From: Methanobacteriota archaeon
GTDB taxonomy: Archaea > Methanobacteriota > Methanobacteria > Methanobacteriales > Methanobacteriaceae
Length of the DNA stretch: 64,000 nucleotides
Reading direction: 5' to 3'
NCBI GenBank assembly: GCA_029556335.1
Contig: JAKQFA010000006.1
Coordinates: forward strand, 62,001-126,000
The translations under genes were made by a program, and so were the position numbers. Position 1 is the first letter of the stretch, and each line of letters opens with the position of its first letter. The notes beneath the pieces were generated by a model. That model was not told the origin of the DNA. It did not search any database and saw only the letters and a list, made by a program, of their open reading frames with translations. This document shows, piece by piece, positions 50,452 through 59,146 of the stretch.

Positions 50452-51960
50452 GTGTACGTCAACATGAAAAAGGAGGATTTAGGAGATATTGAAACAACCC
50501 AGGATATTCTAATTCCTAAAGATCCCTTAGAAAGGGTCATTGGCCATGATGACATCATAGATTTTGTTAAAATCGCAGCCAAGCAACGTCGAAACCTGCT
50601 GCTGGTGGGCCCTCCAGGGATAGGTAAATCACTGATAGCTCAGGCCATATCATTCCATCTTTCTGAACCCCAGGAAGAAATAACGGTGGTCCATAATCCG
50701 GAAAGGCCTGAACGGCCCTTCGTGGAGATCAAAAATAAAAAAGAGATGGAAAATCATAAAAAAGATCTGGAACGGGCTGAGGGAGATATTGTAAACCCCC
50801 AGGACGTTCCCGTGATGGTGGCCGAGAGATTGGGTTTCCGCTGTGCCAATTGTCATAGTTACAACAATGCCTATCAAAGTATCTGTCCCCAATGTGGGGC
50901 TGATAAATATTCTCACATCAACGCACGACGAAAACATCTGGGCGACCTTTTGGGCATGTTTGAGATGAGTTCCAACCCAATGAACGTTCCCCAGGAAAGA
51001 GTAACCACCACCCGTATGCTCAATGGCCGAGAAGAAGTGGTTATCTATGAGAGGATGGATGGGGATAAGATTAAGATCCTGGATCAGAGTGCACTGGAGA
51101 AGAGAAGGGCCCTGGTTGAAGAAAAGCCCAAAAACATCATACTCCCCCTTAACCGGAAGGTATTCATACAGGCCACCGGGGCCACAGAAACTGAACTGTT
51201 AGGTGATGTCCGGCATGATCCCTATGGTGGGCATCCTGATCTTGGGACCCAACCATACGAAAGAGTTGTTCCTGGTGCAGTTCACGAGGCACACGAGGGT
51301 GTTCTTTTCATTGACGAACTTGTGCACATTGCCCCTCTCCAGCGATACATTCTAAGTGCCATGCAAGACAAGGTTTTTCCCATTGTAGGCCGTAATCCTC
51401 AGAGCGCAGGAAGTTCAGTTAAGGTGGAAGACGTGCCCTGCGACTTCATATTTGTTGCCGCTTGCAATATAAGGGATGTTAGATATATATTACCCCCTTT
51501 GCGTTCTCGTATACAGGGAGAGGGTTATGAAATTCTAATGCACACTACCATGCCTGATAACACTGATAACCAGGCTAAAATGGCCCAATTTGTGGCTCAA
51601 GAGATTGAAATTGATGGAAAAATTCCCCATGCTACTATAAAATCCGTAGAAATCCTTCTGGATGAAGCTCGCAAACGAGCCCGGGTAATTGATGATCAAC
51701 GAGATTCATTTACACTTCGACTTCGTGATCTGGGAGGTGTGGTGCGTATGGCTGGAGATATGGCGGTTATGGATGGTAGTAAATATATTGAGCCTAAACA
51801 CATGAATTTTGCTGTGAAAAAGGCCATATCTGTTGAAGACCAGATAATTAATCATTATCAGTCCTTTGAAAAGGCAGTTCTAAAGGATTCTAGTTCCCAG
51901 CAATTAAGTTCTTCAAATAACAAGCACTCCAACGAAAACGTGGATCGTAGTTATCTATAA
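50452..51960 (+). CDS. Lon-like AAA+ ATPase with zinc-ribbon insertion and no protease domain
   Basis: A 502-residue AAA+ protein related to archaeal LonB ATPase modules. Walker A GPPGIGKS (53-60) and Walker B VLFIDE (284-289) are far apart because of a long insertion that carries a Cys4 zinc ribbon (C131, C134, C145, C148) instead of the membrane helices of LonB. RSR near 351-353 may be the arginine finger. There is no S16 Ser-Lys protease domain; a Ser/Asn-rich tail follows. GTG start with GGAGGATGAT upstream. It lies between dnaG and xerA, suggesting a nucleic-acid role, but that is inference. Confidence 0.78.
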   Translation: MYVNMKKEDLGDIETTQDILIPKDPLERVIGHDDIIDFVKIAAKQRRNLLLVGPPGIGKSLIAQAISFHLSEPQEEITVVHNPERPERPFVEIKNKKEMENHKKDLERAEGDIVNPQDVPVMVAERLGFRCANCHSYNNAYQSICPQCGADKYSHINARRKHLGDLLGMFEMSSNPMNVPQERVTTTRMLNGREEVVIYERMDGDKIKILDQSALEKRRALVEEKPKNIILPLNRKVFIQATGATETELLGDVRHDPYGGHPDLGTQPYERVVPGAVHEAHEGVLFIDELVHIAPLQRYILSAMQDKVFPIVGRNPQSAGSSVKVEDVPCDFIFVAACNIRDVRYILPPLRSRIQGEGYEILMHTTMPDNTDNQAKMAQFVAQEIEIDGKIPHATIKSVEILLDEARKRARVIDDQRDSFTLRLRDLGGVVRMAGDMAVMDGSKYIEPKHMNFAVKKAISVEDQIINHYQSFEKAVLKDSSSQQLSSSNNKHSNENVDRSYL

Positions 51961-51990
51961 TTAGTTAAACTGCCCATAATATCCATCAAC

Positions 51991-52974
51991 ATGAACTCTT
52001 ACCCCAACTCAACTTGGAAAGTTAAACCAGGAGGTTCAGTGGATACAACGGGCCCATCTGATATTCATATTTACAGAGATAACAACATCCTGGATGCCCA
52101 TGACTTCCCCGAGCTAATTGAAGATTACCTGATGGAACTGGAGATTCGCAACTATTCCCCCAACACCATCCGAACCTACCGTTCCATAATCAACTGTTTT
52201 CACCGGTTTCTGCAAGGTGAGGTTCCGGAAAATCATGAAATTTTTATTTTAAAATCTTTCAAACGTTATATCCGCTACCTTAAACGGGATAAAAAGGTTT
52301 CTCAGAACTACATATACTTGGTGACAGTGGTTATAAAGAAATTTTTTGAATTTGGTGAGATAGGGGGGCTGGAAGATGTCAAGACCCCTAAAAGATCCAA
52401 ATCTCTACCGAAGTCCCTTAACGAAGTGGAAGTTAAAAAGCTTATACATACCATTGACGAGAGTAAAGATGATTCAAATCATAAAAAGGCATTTAAACAT
52501 AGAAATAAGCTTATATTGACCCTTTTATACTCCACTGGCCTTCGTGTTTCGGAGCTGGTAACCCTAGAAACTGATAGTGTGGACCTGGATGAGCGTACCA
52601 TTCGCATAAGGGGTAAAGGTGAAAAGGATCGTATTGTTCTTTTTGATGAGAACACCCGGCTTTTACTAAAAGATTATCTTTCTAAAAGTTCCATGGAAGG
52701 AGATTACCTTTTTGTCAATCGATCCGGCAACCATCTAACTCCCCGCTATATTCAGATGATGATCAAAGAATACGCTGAGGCAGCAGGGATCAGGAAGAAA
52801 GTAACTCCTCATATTCTGCGCCACTCATTTGCAACCCATCTCCTTAAGAATGGGGTGGATATAAGGGCTATCCAACAACTTTTAGGCCATTCCAACTTGA
52901 GCACCACTCAGATATACACTAGTGTGGATATGCAGACTCTGAAAACGGTTTATGACCGTGCAAAGCTACTTTGA
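51991..52974 (+). CDS. xerA: Tyrosine recombinase XerA
   Basis: A 327-residue site-specific recombinase that resolves chromosome dimers at dif-type sites in archaea. The N-terminal SAM-like core-binding domain (residues about 40-125) precedes the catalytic domain. Active-site residues are all present: R185 (TGLRVSEL), K209 (RGKGEK), H274 and R277 (HILRHSF), H300 (LLGHSN) and Y309 (TQIYTS). The first ~38 residues extend beyond many archaeal XerA proteins. It starts 30 bp after the AAA+ gene, and no dif-like site is evident nearby. Confidence 0.92.
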   Translation: MNSYPNSTWKVKPGGSVDTTGPSDIHIYRDNNILDAHDFPELIEDYLMELEIRNYSPNTIRTYRSIINCFHRFLQGEVPENHEIFILKSFKRYIRYLKRDKKVSQNYIYLVTVVIKKFFEFGEIGGLEDVKTPKRSKSLPKSLNEVEVKKLIHTIDESKDDSNHKKAFKHRNKLILTLLYSTGLRVSELVTLETDSVDLDERTIRIRGKGEKDRIVLFDENTRLLLKDYLSKSSMEGDYLFVNRSGNHLTPRYIQMMIKEYAEAAGIRKKVTPHILRHSFATHLLKNGVDIRAIQQLLGHSNLSTTQIYTSVDMQTLKTVYDRAKLL

Positions 52975-53143
52975 TAAGGGACTTTTTATCATAGCCACTA
53001 ATTAAGTAAAAAGATTGAAGTTTTTACCACCCTATATGAAATAATCATGAAAAAGTAATACCTATTTTTTTTTGTTGAACAATTCTCATTATCATTTACC
53101 GAGAAATTTCTAAATTTTTAAAAAATTTTATAAAAACAAAAAT

Positions 53144-53194
53144 CAATATTCGATATTGTAATTAGTTATTGATTCCAAATATCGAAAAACGATA
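53144..53194. promoter_or_regulatory. Two palindromic operator sites upstream of the PadR gene
   Basis: CAATAT-TCG-ATATTG (53144-53158) and TATCG-AAAAA-CGATA (53180-53194) are both perfect inverted repeats sharing a core like TATCG/CGATA. A TATA-like TTTTATAAAA lies near 53126-53135, so the first repeat overlaps the expected start and the second ends 8 bp before the PadR ATG, next to its GTGAT ribosome site. This suits autoregulation by the PadR protein. Confidence 0.55.
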
Positions 53195-53202
53195 GTGATT
53201 TT

Positions 53203-53505
53203 ATGACTGTAAACCGTAAATTCTTCCTGGGATTCATTAGAATCCATATTTTATACCGTGCACAGAATGAAAATATTTATGGGGTACAGATGATGGATGA
53301 ACTTTCAAACCAGGGTTATAAATTAAGTCCTGGTACATTATATCCCATCTTACACTCCCTGGAACAAGATGGTTTCTTAAAAAGTCAGAGGATGAATGTG
53401 GAAGGTAAAATAAGAAAATATTATACTACTACTCCTGCTGGAAATAAAATACTAGGAGAAGCACTGGCAAAATTTAAGAAATTCACCGAAGAAGTAATGG
53501 GATAG
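53203..53505 (+). CDS. PadR family transcriptional regulator
   Basis: A 100-residue winged-helix regulator of the PadR type. The conserved recognition-helix region reads GVQMMDELSNQGYKLSPGTL near residues 27-46, then YPILHSLEQDGFLKSQ and KIRKYYTTTPAGNKIL for the wing. It lacks the long C-terminal dimerisation helices of larger PadR proteins, which is normal for short archaeal forms. Preceded by two palindromes. The neighbouring MFS pump gene, its likely former target, is broken. Confidence 0.92.
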   Translation: MTVNRKFFLGFIRIHILYRAQNENIYGVQMMDELSNQGYKLSPGTLYPILHSLEQDGFLKSQRMNVEGKIRKYYTTTPAGNKILGEALAKFKKFTEEVMG

Positions 53506-53515
53506 ATCCTTACTG

Positions 53516-54037
53516 TGATTTTTTTTAAATCCTCAACTAAAAACCAAAGGATTACAAAGAACATACTGGATTTATATGGCTGCAACAACCATTATGGTAT
53601 TGATTTTGCCGATTTTCTATTCATAGCATTCCATTTCCAGAAATCAAGTATTCAATCATATATGCAGGCATGGGCATGGATGTTCTGGCTACTTCAACTT
53701 TTAGACGTTTATTTGATGGTATTGGGGTGTTATCAGGGGCCTTAGCCACTACGATCATATCATTCTATGCTCTTCTAGTATTTCTGGGAAAATTTGAGCA
53801 GTATTTGGGGAATGGTGTTCTGGGGAATAGGAATGGGTGCTACAGGAATCGGTAATGAGGGCTCCAATTGTAGAATTATCGCCATTAAAACGTTGGGGGT
53901 GGCTTATGGTTTTTTTAACACCATATTACGGCGTCCTTGTTTTATGGAAGCTTAATAATGGGGTTTGTGCAATGATCTTAATCTCATCCATGAGACGGTT
54001 TTATCCATTAGCCCAATTTATGGCCATACCATTCTGA
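53516..54037 (+). pseudogene. Frameshifted MFS transporter
   Basis: An efflux-type major facilitator gene broken by several frameshifts. In one frame YAGMGMDVLATSTFRRLFDG and GVLSGALATTIISFYALLVF are readable; in another GMVFWGIGMGA; then QESVMRAPIVELSPLKR, then GVAYGFFNT, then PYYGVLVLW, ending QFMAIPF. Joined, these follow the MFS pattern QES.MRA....P..kRG.AYG.FN. The 5' third is missing or unreadable. It follows the PadR gene by about 10 bp, as expected for a regulated pump. Confidence 0.75.
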
Positions 54038-54308
54038 TTTTGACACAGCCCATGATTTATTGCGTAAATAAACATTATTTGCTGATCTATTAATTAGATA
54101 ATCACTGGTTAAAGTGATTTGAAAAGGTAAAGATAAATATGGGGAGTGGCCTATGTTTTGGCAAATAGACTGATCCTGGAAGGTGGGGAGATAATACTGG
54201 TAAGGTTCTTTACATTATAAATAAGGACTTGCACTGTAAATTTAGAATTGACCGATAGGTGGAGTTAATTGAAAATATAGTAAGATAAATACTTCTTTTT
54301 TGTATTAT
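54038..54308. other. Non-coding stretch after the broken MFS gene
   Basis: AT-rich sequence with no recognisable gene or RNA. It separates the remnant from the bioY promoter. Confidence 0.4.
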
Positions 54309-54348
54309 TTGTACCAAAATTGTACCTAGCCCTGTAACAAAATATATA
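54309..54348 (+). promoter_or_regulatory. bioY promoter with helically phased direct repeats
   Basis: TTGTACC occurs twice (54309-54315 and 54320-54326), start-to-start 11 bp, one turn of DNA. They lie just upstream of an AT-rich TATA element (AAATATATATC, about 54340-54350). A regulator binding the same face of the helix beside TFB/TBP is implied. A biotin-responsive regulator is a natural guess from the downstream gene, not shown. Confidence 0.45.
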
Positions 54349-54420
54349 TCTATAAATTGTCCAATAAAATAAAGGGTCTAAAGGCTTATAACATTTCTAA
54401 GATGGAATTAAAATCAATGT

Positions 54421-54441
54421 AAACCCTTATCAGGGTTTTTT
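54421..54441 (+). terminator. Leader hairpin with T-tail upstream of bioY
   Basis: AAACCC (54421-54426) and GGGTTT (54433-54438) form a 6-bp stem with a TTATCA loop, followed by more T (to 54441). It lies about 43 bp before the bioY ATG and inside the expected leader of about 110 nt. It could act as an attenuator, or mark the end of an upstream transcript. Confidence 0.4.
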
Positions 54442-54483
54442 AAGGTCAATTTTCAAATAAACTATAATCGCGGGGAATTCAAA

Positions 54484-55092
54484 ATGGAAATTACGGTTGA
54501 AAACTATTTCCGAAAAAGATATTCATTATATAAGTGGCGTTCAGAAACTTCTCTTATTAATAAACTTATTTTAGCATTTTTCATGGCTTGTGTAACTGGG
54601 ATAATGGCTCAATTAGTAATACCTCTACCCTGGACACCGGTACCAGTGACAGCCCAGACATTCGCCGTTTTAATGGCAGGGGTTCTCCTAGGTCGCTGGT
54701 GGGGGGGAATTAGTCAGATTATATATCTTGTAGCAGGGTTAATGGGATTAAATTGGTTTGCTGGACTAAGTGGGGGTTTTTCCATGTTGTTCAGTGCAAC
54801 CGGGGGCTATTTGGTTGGATTTATATTGGTTGCTCTATTTTTAGGCTACTTCTCCGATGGATATGTGGGGGCTCGGAAATTCAGACCCATGCTGGGGCTG
54901 ATGTTGTTTGCCAACTTTGTCTTCATCTATGTACCAGGGCTTTTTGGTCTGGGGTTATGGATTTACTTGGTTAAGGGTAGCTATCCTGGCATTATCACTC
55001 TAGTTTCCATGGGACTTTTACCGTTCTTGGTGGGTGACCTGATTAAAATAGGTGGAGCTGCAGCCATAACCAAGATGGTGACTCCTAACTAA
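54484..55092 (+). CDS. bioY: Biotin transporter BioY
   Basis: A 202-residue S-component of an energy-coupling-factor biotin uptake system, with six membrane segments. Family motifs include PLPWTPVPVTAQTFAVLMAG near residue 47, LGRWWGGISQIIYLVAG near 69 and GGYLVGFI near 106. ECF energising genes (ATPases and T-component) are not in the window; some BioY act alone or share modules encoded elsewhere. GGGGAAT precedes the ATG. The leader holds a hairpin and the promoter has phased direct repeats. Confidence 0.93.
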   Translation: MEITVENYFRKRYSLYKWRSETSLINKLILAFFMACVTGIMAQLVIPLPWTPVPVTAQTFAVLMAGVLLGRWWGGISQIIYLVAGLMGLNWFAGLSGGFSMLFSATGGYLVGFILVALFLGYFSDGYVGARKFRPMLGLMLFANFVFIYVPGLFGLGLWIYLVKGSYPGIITLVSMGLLPFLVGDLIKIGGAAAITKMVTPN

Positions 55093-55127
55093 GTTTTAGG
55101 TGAAATGAAATAATTGTTGATTCGGCC

Positions 55128-55523
55128 ATGATCCCCATCAAGATCCGAGCCCACCACCTCCTCTGCATCCAGGGTTACCAAGGACATGGTTACAGCCAGG
55201 ACTTTGAAGAAAATATGGGGAGGATGGTTGAGAAGTTTCGCGTAAATCCGACTCTTCCCGTGATGGTGGTATGCGAAACAGATGCCATATGTGAATACTG
55301 TCCTCATCAATCTGCTGGTAGATGTACCAACACTACCCTGACCCATGAGCAAATCTCCAAAATGGATTCTCTGGTGATAGAAAAGCTGAATCTGGTGAGT
55401 GGAGCTACTATTGGCATTAATAAACTTATATCTCTCACCAAAAAACTTAATAAAACTGATGTGGTGGAGATCTGTGATGGATGTTCATGGCGAGAGTGCT
55501 GTTTATGGTTCCAGGATAAATAA
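55128..55523 (+). CDS. DUF1284 family protein
   Basis: A 131-residue Cys-rich protein of DUF1284. It starts with IKIRAHHLLCIQGYQGHGYS, then CEYCPHQSAGRC near residues 52-63 and CDGCSWRECC near residues 118-127, patterns suggesting bound iron-sulfur or zinc. Function is unknown. It follows bioY by 35 bp and may share its transcript, but has no obvious ribosome site. Confidence 0.82.
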   Translation: MIPIKIRAHHLLCIQGYQGHGYSQDFEENMGRMVEKFRVNPTLPVMVVCETDAICEYCPHQSAGRCTNTTLTHEQISKMDSLVIEKLNLVSGATIGINKLISLTKKLNKTDVVEICDGCSWRECCLWFQDK

Positions 55524-55664
55524 CTTTAAGCAATCATTCTACTCAAAACAACTATATCAGCGCTTGATGGTTGGGCAATAAAAATTTTCAAGAGGAGACT
55601 ATCAGATATGGTACTTTCACAATTCGATATAAGGGGAGTTTAATGGAAAGTATGGTCCCTTTGT

Positions 55665-56768
55665 TTACAAATTCTCCAAACACTCGTCCATCAGGATCCG
55701 GGCATCTTCATTGTGGGGATTGATGCTTAATGCTTTTTTGAAGGTTTCCATAGCCTCCTGAAATCTGGAGAGCTCCATGTAAGTTACTCCCAGATTACTG
55801 AGGAAAACATCGTTGTATTCATCCAACTTTAAAGCTTCTTCATAACATTTTATGGCTTCTTCTAGCCGATCTAATTCTAAAAGGGCATTGCCTTTACGAT
55901 TCCATGTGGATGCATCGGGATTTTCATCTAAACATAATTCCAGTGCTCGATCATAGGATTCTATAGCCTCTTCAGTTCTTTCCATCTGGGATAGGATGTT
56001 ACCCCTGGCATTCCAGGCTTCTGGATGGTTGGGGTCTAATTCTAAGATTCGATCATACTCTTCCAGAGCTTCTTTTAACCGCCCCAACATCTCCAGTATG
56101 ATACCTCTCCAGTAAAGTACAAGAAGATTATCGGGGTTAATTTTGTAGGCTTCATCATTAGATTTAAGTGCTTCTTGGGGTTGGTTGTAGTTCAAAAGCG
56201 CAATGGCCCGGTTGTTCCATATGAATTCATTTTCTGGATCCAGTTTCAGGGCATCATCATAGGACTGCACTGCTTCCTGGAATAATCCCAACCGGGAGAG
56301 GTTATCCCCTTTTCGGTTAAGGAGGTATACATCTTGGGGGTCAAAACGGAGTGCAGCCATGTAACACATCACGGAGTCCTGGTACTTGCCCAGATCAAAA
56401 AGTATGTCGGCTCTTTTGGTTATCATTGCCTTTTCATCAATTTTTCGGCCTTCCCACTCTTCTCGTGGCAGGCGTCGGAACTTTATCACCTGGAAAAGAG
56501 AGTCTTCTTTAGTGTGGTCGGGGTAAAGTTTTCTGAATTCAACTTCCAGTCCAGATGCATCTTCAAATCCTTCCTCCCGAATTAAATCTTCATTTTGCAG
56601 GATATCACCGAATTTCATTATTTCAACTCCGGTTACTTCCGCTTCAAAAAGTTTTTCACGCTCCTTAGACACCAAATTCCAGTAACAATGCAGTCGGTCC
56701 CCTATATTCAGGGGCTTCTTCCATAACTTTCGTATGGTGGTGGTTTTTTCACCAGTTAAAAGTTCCAA
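55665..56768 (-). CDS. ASCH-domain protein with TPR repeats
   Basis: A 367-residue fusion. Residues about 1-105 form an ASCH (PUA-like) RNA-binding domain (GEKTTTIRKLWKKPLNIGD); residues about 120-365 are roughly seven tetratricopeptide repeats (for example ALKLDPENEFIWNNRAIALL). The combination suggests an RNA-linked scaffold. The TTG at 56768 has no ribosome site, but GGAGGGTG lies 4 bases before an ATA codon at 56798 in the same frame; starting there would add PILLFGSRN, which restores the usual ASCH N-terminus. Either the start is non-canonical or the 5' end is mutated. Confidence 0.75.
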   Translation of the reverse strand: MELLTGEKTTTIRKLWKKPLNIGDRLHCYWNLVSKEREKLFEAEVTGVEIMKFGDILQNEDLIREEGFEDASGLEVEFRKLYPDHTKEDSLFQVIKFRRLPREEWEGRKIDEKAMITKRADILFDLGKYQDSVMCYMAALRFDPQDVYLLNRKGDNLSRLGLFQEAVQSYDDALKLDPENEFIWNNRAIALLNYNQPQEALKSNDEAYKINPDNLLVLYWRGIILEMLGRLKEALEEYDRILELDPNHPEAWNARGNILSQMERTEEAIESYDRALELCLDENPDASTWNRKGNALLELDRLEEAIKCYEEALKLDEYNDVFLSNLGVTYMELSRFQEAMETFKKALSINPHNEDARILMDECLENL

Positions 56769-56820
56769 GTTGCGGCTTCCAAAAAGCAGTATTGGTATGT
56801 AACACCCTCCATGTTTTTAT

Positions 56821-57525
56821 TCAAACCATTTCTTCGCCAAATTCTGCAGTTTTCACCTTTAAATTACTAAAAATAGGTTTTATATTTTTCGCAATCTCAA
56901 ACAATTCATTCCTGGATGGATTTGGGGTTTTTTGGAGTTTTTTATCCAGGACAGTGCGGTTCCGGAACTGTTGCAGGGTGTAAAGATCGCAATTTAGATC
57001 TTTGGCTATTTTCTCCACATCCTTCTCATTAAGAAGGCCTGGCACGTAGGTGGTGCGGCACTCCAAATAAACAGGTGAATTGGCACATACCTCCATGCTT
57101 TTTTTAACTTTATCGCCGATATCTGACCCTATGATTTTATTGTAATCATCAAATGGGGCCTTAACATCCAGTGCCACATAATCAACCAGATTTATTACTC
57201 CAGAAAGTCTTCCCGGAAAGCCACCGTTGCTATCCAATTTGGTTAAAAGTCCCAGTTTTTTGGAATACTCCAGCAGCTTTTTAACTTCTGCACACTGGAG
57301 AAGGGGTTCACCACCGGTGATAACCACAGCATCTATATAGTCACTCTCTTTACTTATTTCACCCTCAATATCCTCTCGTGGGACTTCCTCTCCTCCACTA
57401 ATCATCTGGGGGTTGTGACAGTAGGGACATCTAAGGTTGCAGCCTCCTGTGAAGATAACCAGAGAAATCTTTCCTGGGTACTCCAGTGATGAAATTACTG
57501 TGCCACCTAACTGCATATTGATCAA
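56821..57525 (-). CDS. nrdG: Anaerobic ribonucleotide reductase-activating protein
   Basis: A 234-residue radical SAM protein that generates the glycyl radical of anaerobic ribonucleotide reductase. The 4Fe-4S motif CNLRCPYC is near residue 29, with GGEPLLQ near residue 71. It is of the longer NrdG2 type. The reductase NrdD is not in the window, so a different glycyl-radical target is possible. The start may be TTG 57525 or the ATG three codons later. Confidence 0.85.
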   Translation of the reverse strand: MINMQLGGTVISSLEYPGKISLVIFTGGCNLRCPYCHNPQMISGGEEVPREDIEGEISKESDYIDAVVITGGEPLLQCAEVKKLLEYSKKLGLLTKLDSNGGFPGRLSGVINLVDYVALDVKAPFDDYNKIIGSDIGDKVKKSMEVCANSPVYLECRTTYVPGLLNEKDVEKIAKDLNCDLYTLQQFRNRTVLDKKLQKTPNPSRNELFEIAKNIKPIFSNLKVKTAEFGEEMV

Positions 57526-57556
57526 TTCACTAATCTTGTTTCATTGAACACGTGGT

Positions 57557-58654
57557 CTATTCTAAAATATCTTTTAATATCTTTAGAAATAGATCGTCCT
57601 CTTTAATTGTTCCAACGCTAACCCTGATCCAATAATCATCCAGTCCACGAAATGAACTACAGTTTCTGACTATAACACCCATCTTCATGAGTTCTTCAGT
57701 TAACTGAGCCGAGTTCATACCGGTTTCTCTCACATCCACTAGAATGTAGTTAGCGTAGGATCTGAAAACCTTCAGCATGGGAAATTCTTTAAGACCCTGG
57801 TACAAGTGTTCGCGACTTTCCACCGAAGCTGCTCGTGAGCGCTCAAGGTATTCGTGGTCCTTTAATGTGGCCAGGGCAGCAACGTAAGACAATTTAGTCA
57901 AGCTGAAAACTGGTTTCACTCGATACATGTACTGGATAATATCTTCATTGGCCAGGGCATATCCAATCCTCATGCCTGCTAATCCCATTACCTTCGAGAA
58001 AGTACGTAATATAAGGAGATTTTCGTAGTCCTTTAGGAGGTCCACATTATCTGTCCCGGAAAATTCAAAATAGGCCTCATCAACCACTACTACGGCTTCA
58101 GTACTCTCTAGGACTCTTTGAATATCTTCCTTAGTAATCAGGCCTCCTGTAGGATTGTTGGGGGTGCACAGAAAAATCAGACGAGTTCGTGGGCTGATGG
58201 CAGCTAAAACAGAATCCACATCTAACTGGTTATTTTCAATATCCCACCTAGCAAAGACGGGTATTGCGCCATATATTCTTAAAGTAAATTCATAATACAT
58301 GTAAGTGGGCAGATGGACTATGAATTCATCTCCAGGTTCGATAAAAGTTTTTCCCAGAACATCCAGTATTTCATCTGCTCCATCACCCCCCACCAGCACC
58401 TGCTCTGATTTTACATTAGAGTAAACTGCTAGTTCCTGGATTAAATCACTTAAATCAGATTCAGGGTAGCGGTTCATATCTTTAATGGAATTTTCAACTG
58501 CTTTCACAGCTTGAGGTGATGGTCCAATGGGATTTTCATTGGAACTCAGTTTTATAATTTCTTCTGGTTTTAAATTATACTCTGAGGTTATTTCATAAAT
58601 TGATCTACCGGGTACGTAGGGATCTAGTTCATCTACTGTTTTTTTTATCTTCAT
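57557..58654 (-). CDS. hisC: Histidinol-phosphate aminotransferase
   Basis: A 365-residue fold-type I PLP enzyme converting imidazole acetol phosphate to histidinol phosphate. Motifs are PGRSIYEI and KLSSNENPIGPSP near residues 15-48, the Asp strand VVVVDEAYFEF near 190, and RTFSKVMGLAGMRIGY near 216 with the cofactor Lys. GGAGAA precedes the ATG. It overlaps the gamma-carbonic anhydrase gene by 26 bp, a fixed arrangement that implies one transcript. Confidence 0.92.
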   Translation of the reverse strand: MKIKKTVDELDPYVPGRSIYEITSEYNLKPEEIIKLSSNENPIGPSPQAVKAVENSIKDMNRYPESDLSDLIQELAVYSNVKSEQVLVGGDGADEILDVLGKTFIEPGDEFIVHLPTYMYYEFTLRIYGAIPVFARWDIENNQLDVDSVLAAISPRTRLIFLCTPNNPTGGLITKEDIQRVLESTEAVVVVDEAYFEFSGTDNVDLLKDYENLLILRTFSKVMGLAGMRIGYALANEDIIQYMYRVKPVFSLTKLSYVAALATLKDHEYLERSRAASVESREHLYQGLKEFPMLKVFRSYANYILVDVRETGMNSAQLTEELMKMGVIVRNCSSFRGLDDYWIRVSVGTIKEDDLFLKILKDILE

Positions 58655-59135
58655 AGTAATTCTCCTGTTTAAGAGCCAGTTCAGAGTATCTTAAGGCATT
58701 TTCCAGGATTTTCTCTTGTTCCAATTCTGTCAACTCTTTGACTAACCTGGCAGGCATACCCAGAATCAAACTTCCAGGAGGAAACCTTTTATCCTGAGTT
58801 ACCAGGGCACCAGCACCGACGATACTGTTTTTTCCTATCCGGCTACCATTTAAAAGGGTGGCGTTCATGCCAATAAGACAGTTATCTTTTACCCTACAGC
58901 CATGTAACACTGCAGCATGACCTACTGATACATAATCCCCCAATTCCAGCGGATAACTCTGGGAAGAGTGTAAAACACAGTTATCCTGGATATTTGAATA
59001 CTTTCCAATGATAATGGGTTCCAAGTCTCCCCTTAATACTGCGTTATACCAAACTGATGAGTGTTCGTCCATTTTCACACAGCCCACCAGATGAGCGCCG
59101 GACATTATCTTTACTGAGGGGTGAATTATTTTCAT
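58629..59135 (-). CDS. Gamma-carbonic anhydrase family protein
   Basis: A 168-residue left-handed beta-helix of hexapeptide repeats. The putative metal-binding His residues are in NCVLHSSQSYP near residue 53 and VGHAAVLHGC near residues 73-79, as in Cam/CamH and YrdA proteins. The segment LRGDLEPIIIG holds the conserved Arg-Asp. It lacks the acidic loop of Cam, so carbonic-anhydrase activity is not certain; ferripyochelin-binding or acyltransferase annotations are alternatives. Confidence 0.85.
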   Translation of the reverse strand: MKIIHPSVKIMSGAHLVGCVKMDEHSSVWYNAVLRGDLEPIIIGKYSNIQDNCVLHSSQSYPLELGDYVSVGHAAVLHGCRVKDNCLIGMNATLLNGSRIGKNSIVGAGALVTQDKRFPPGSLILGMPARLVKELTELEQEKILENALRYSELALKQENYYEDKKNSR

Positions 59136-59146
59136 AATAAGAGTAA

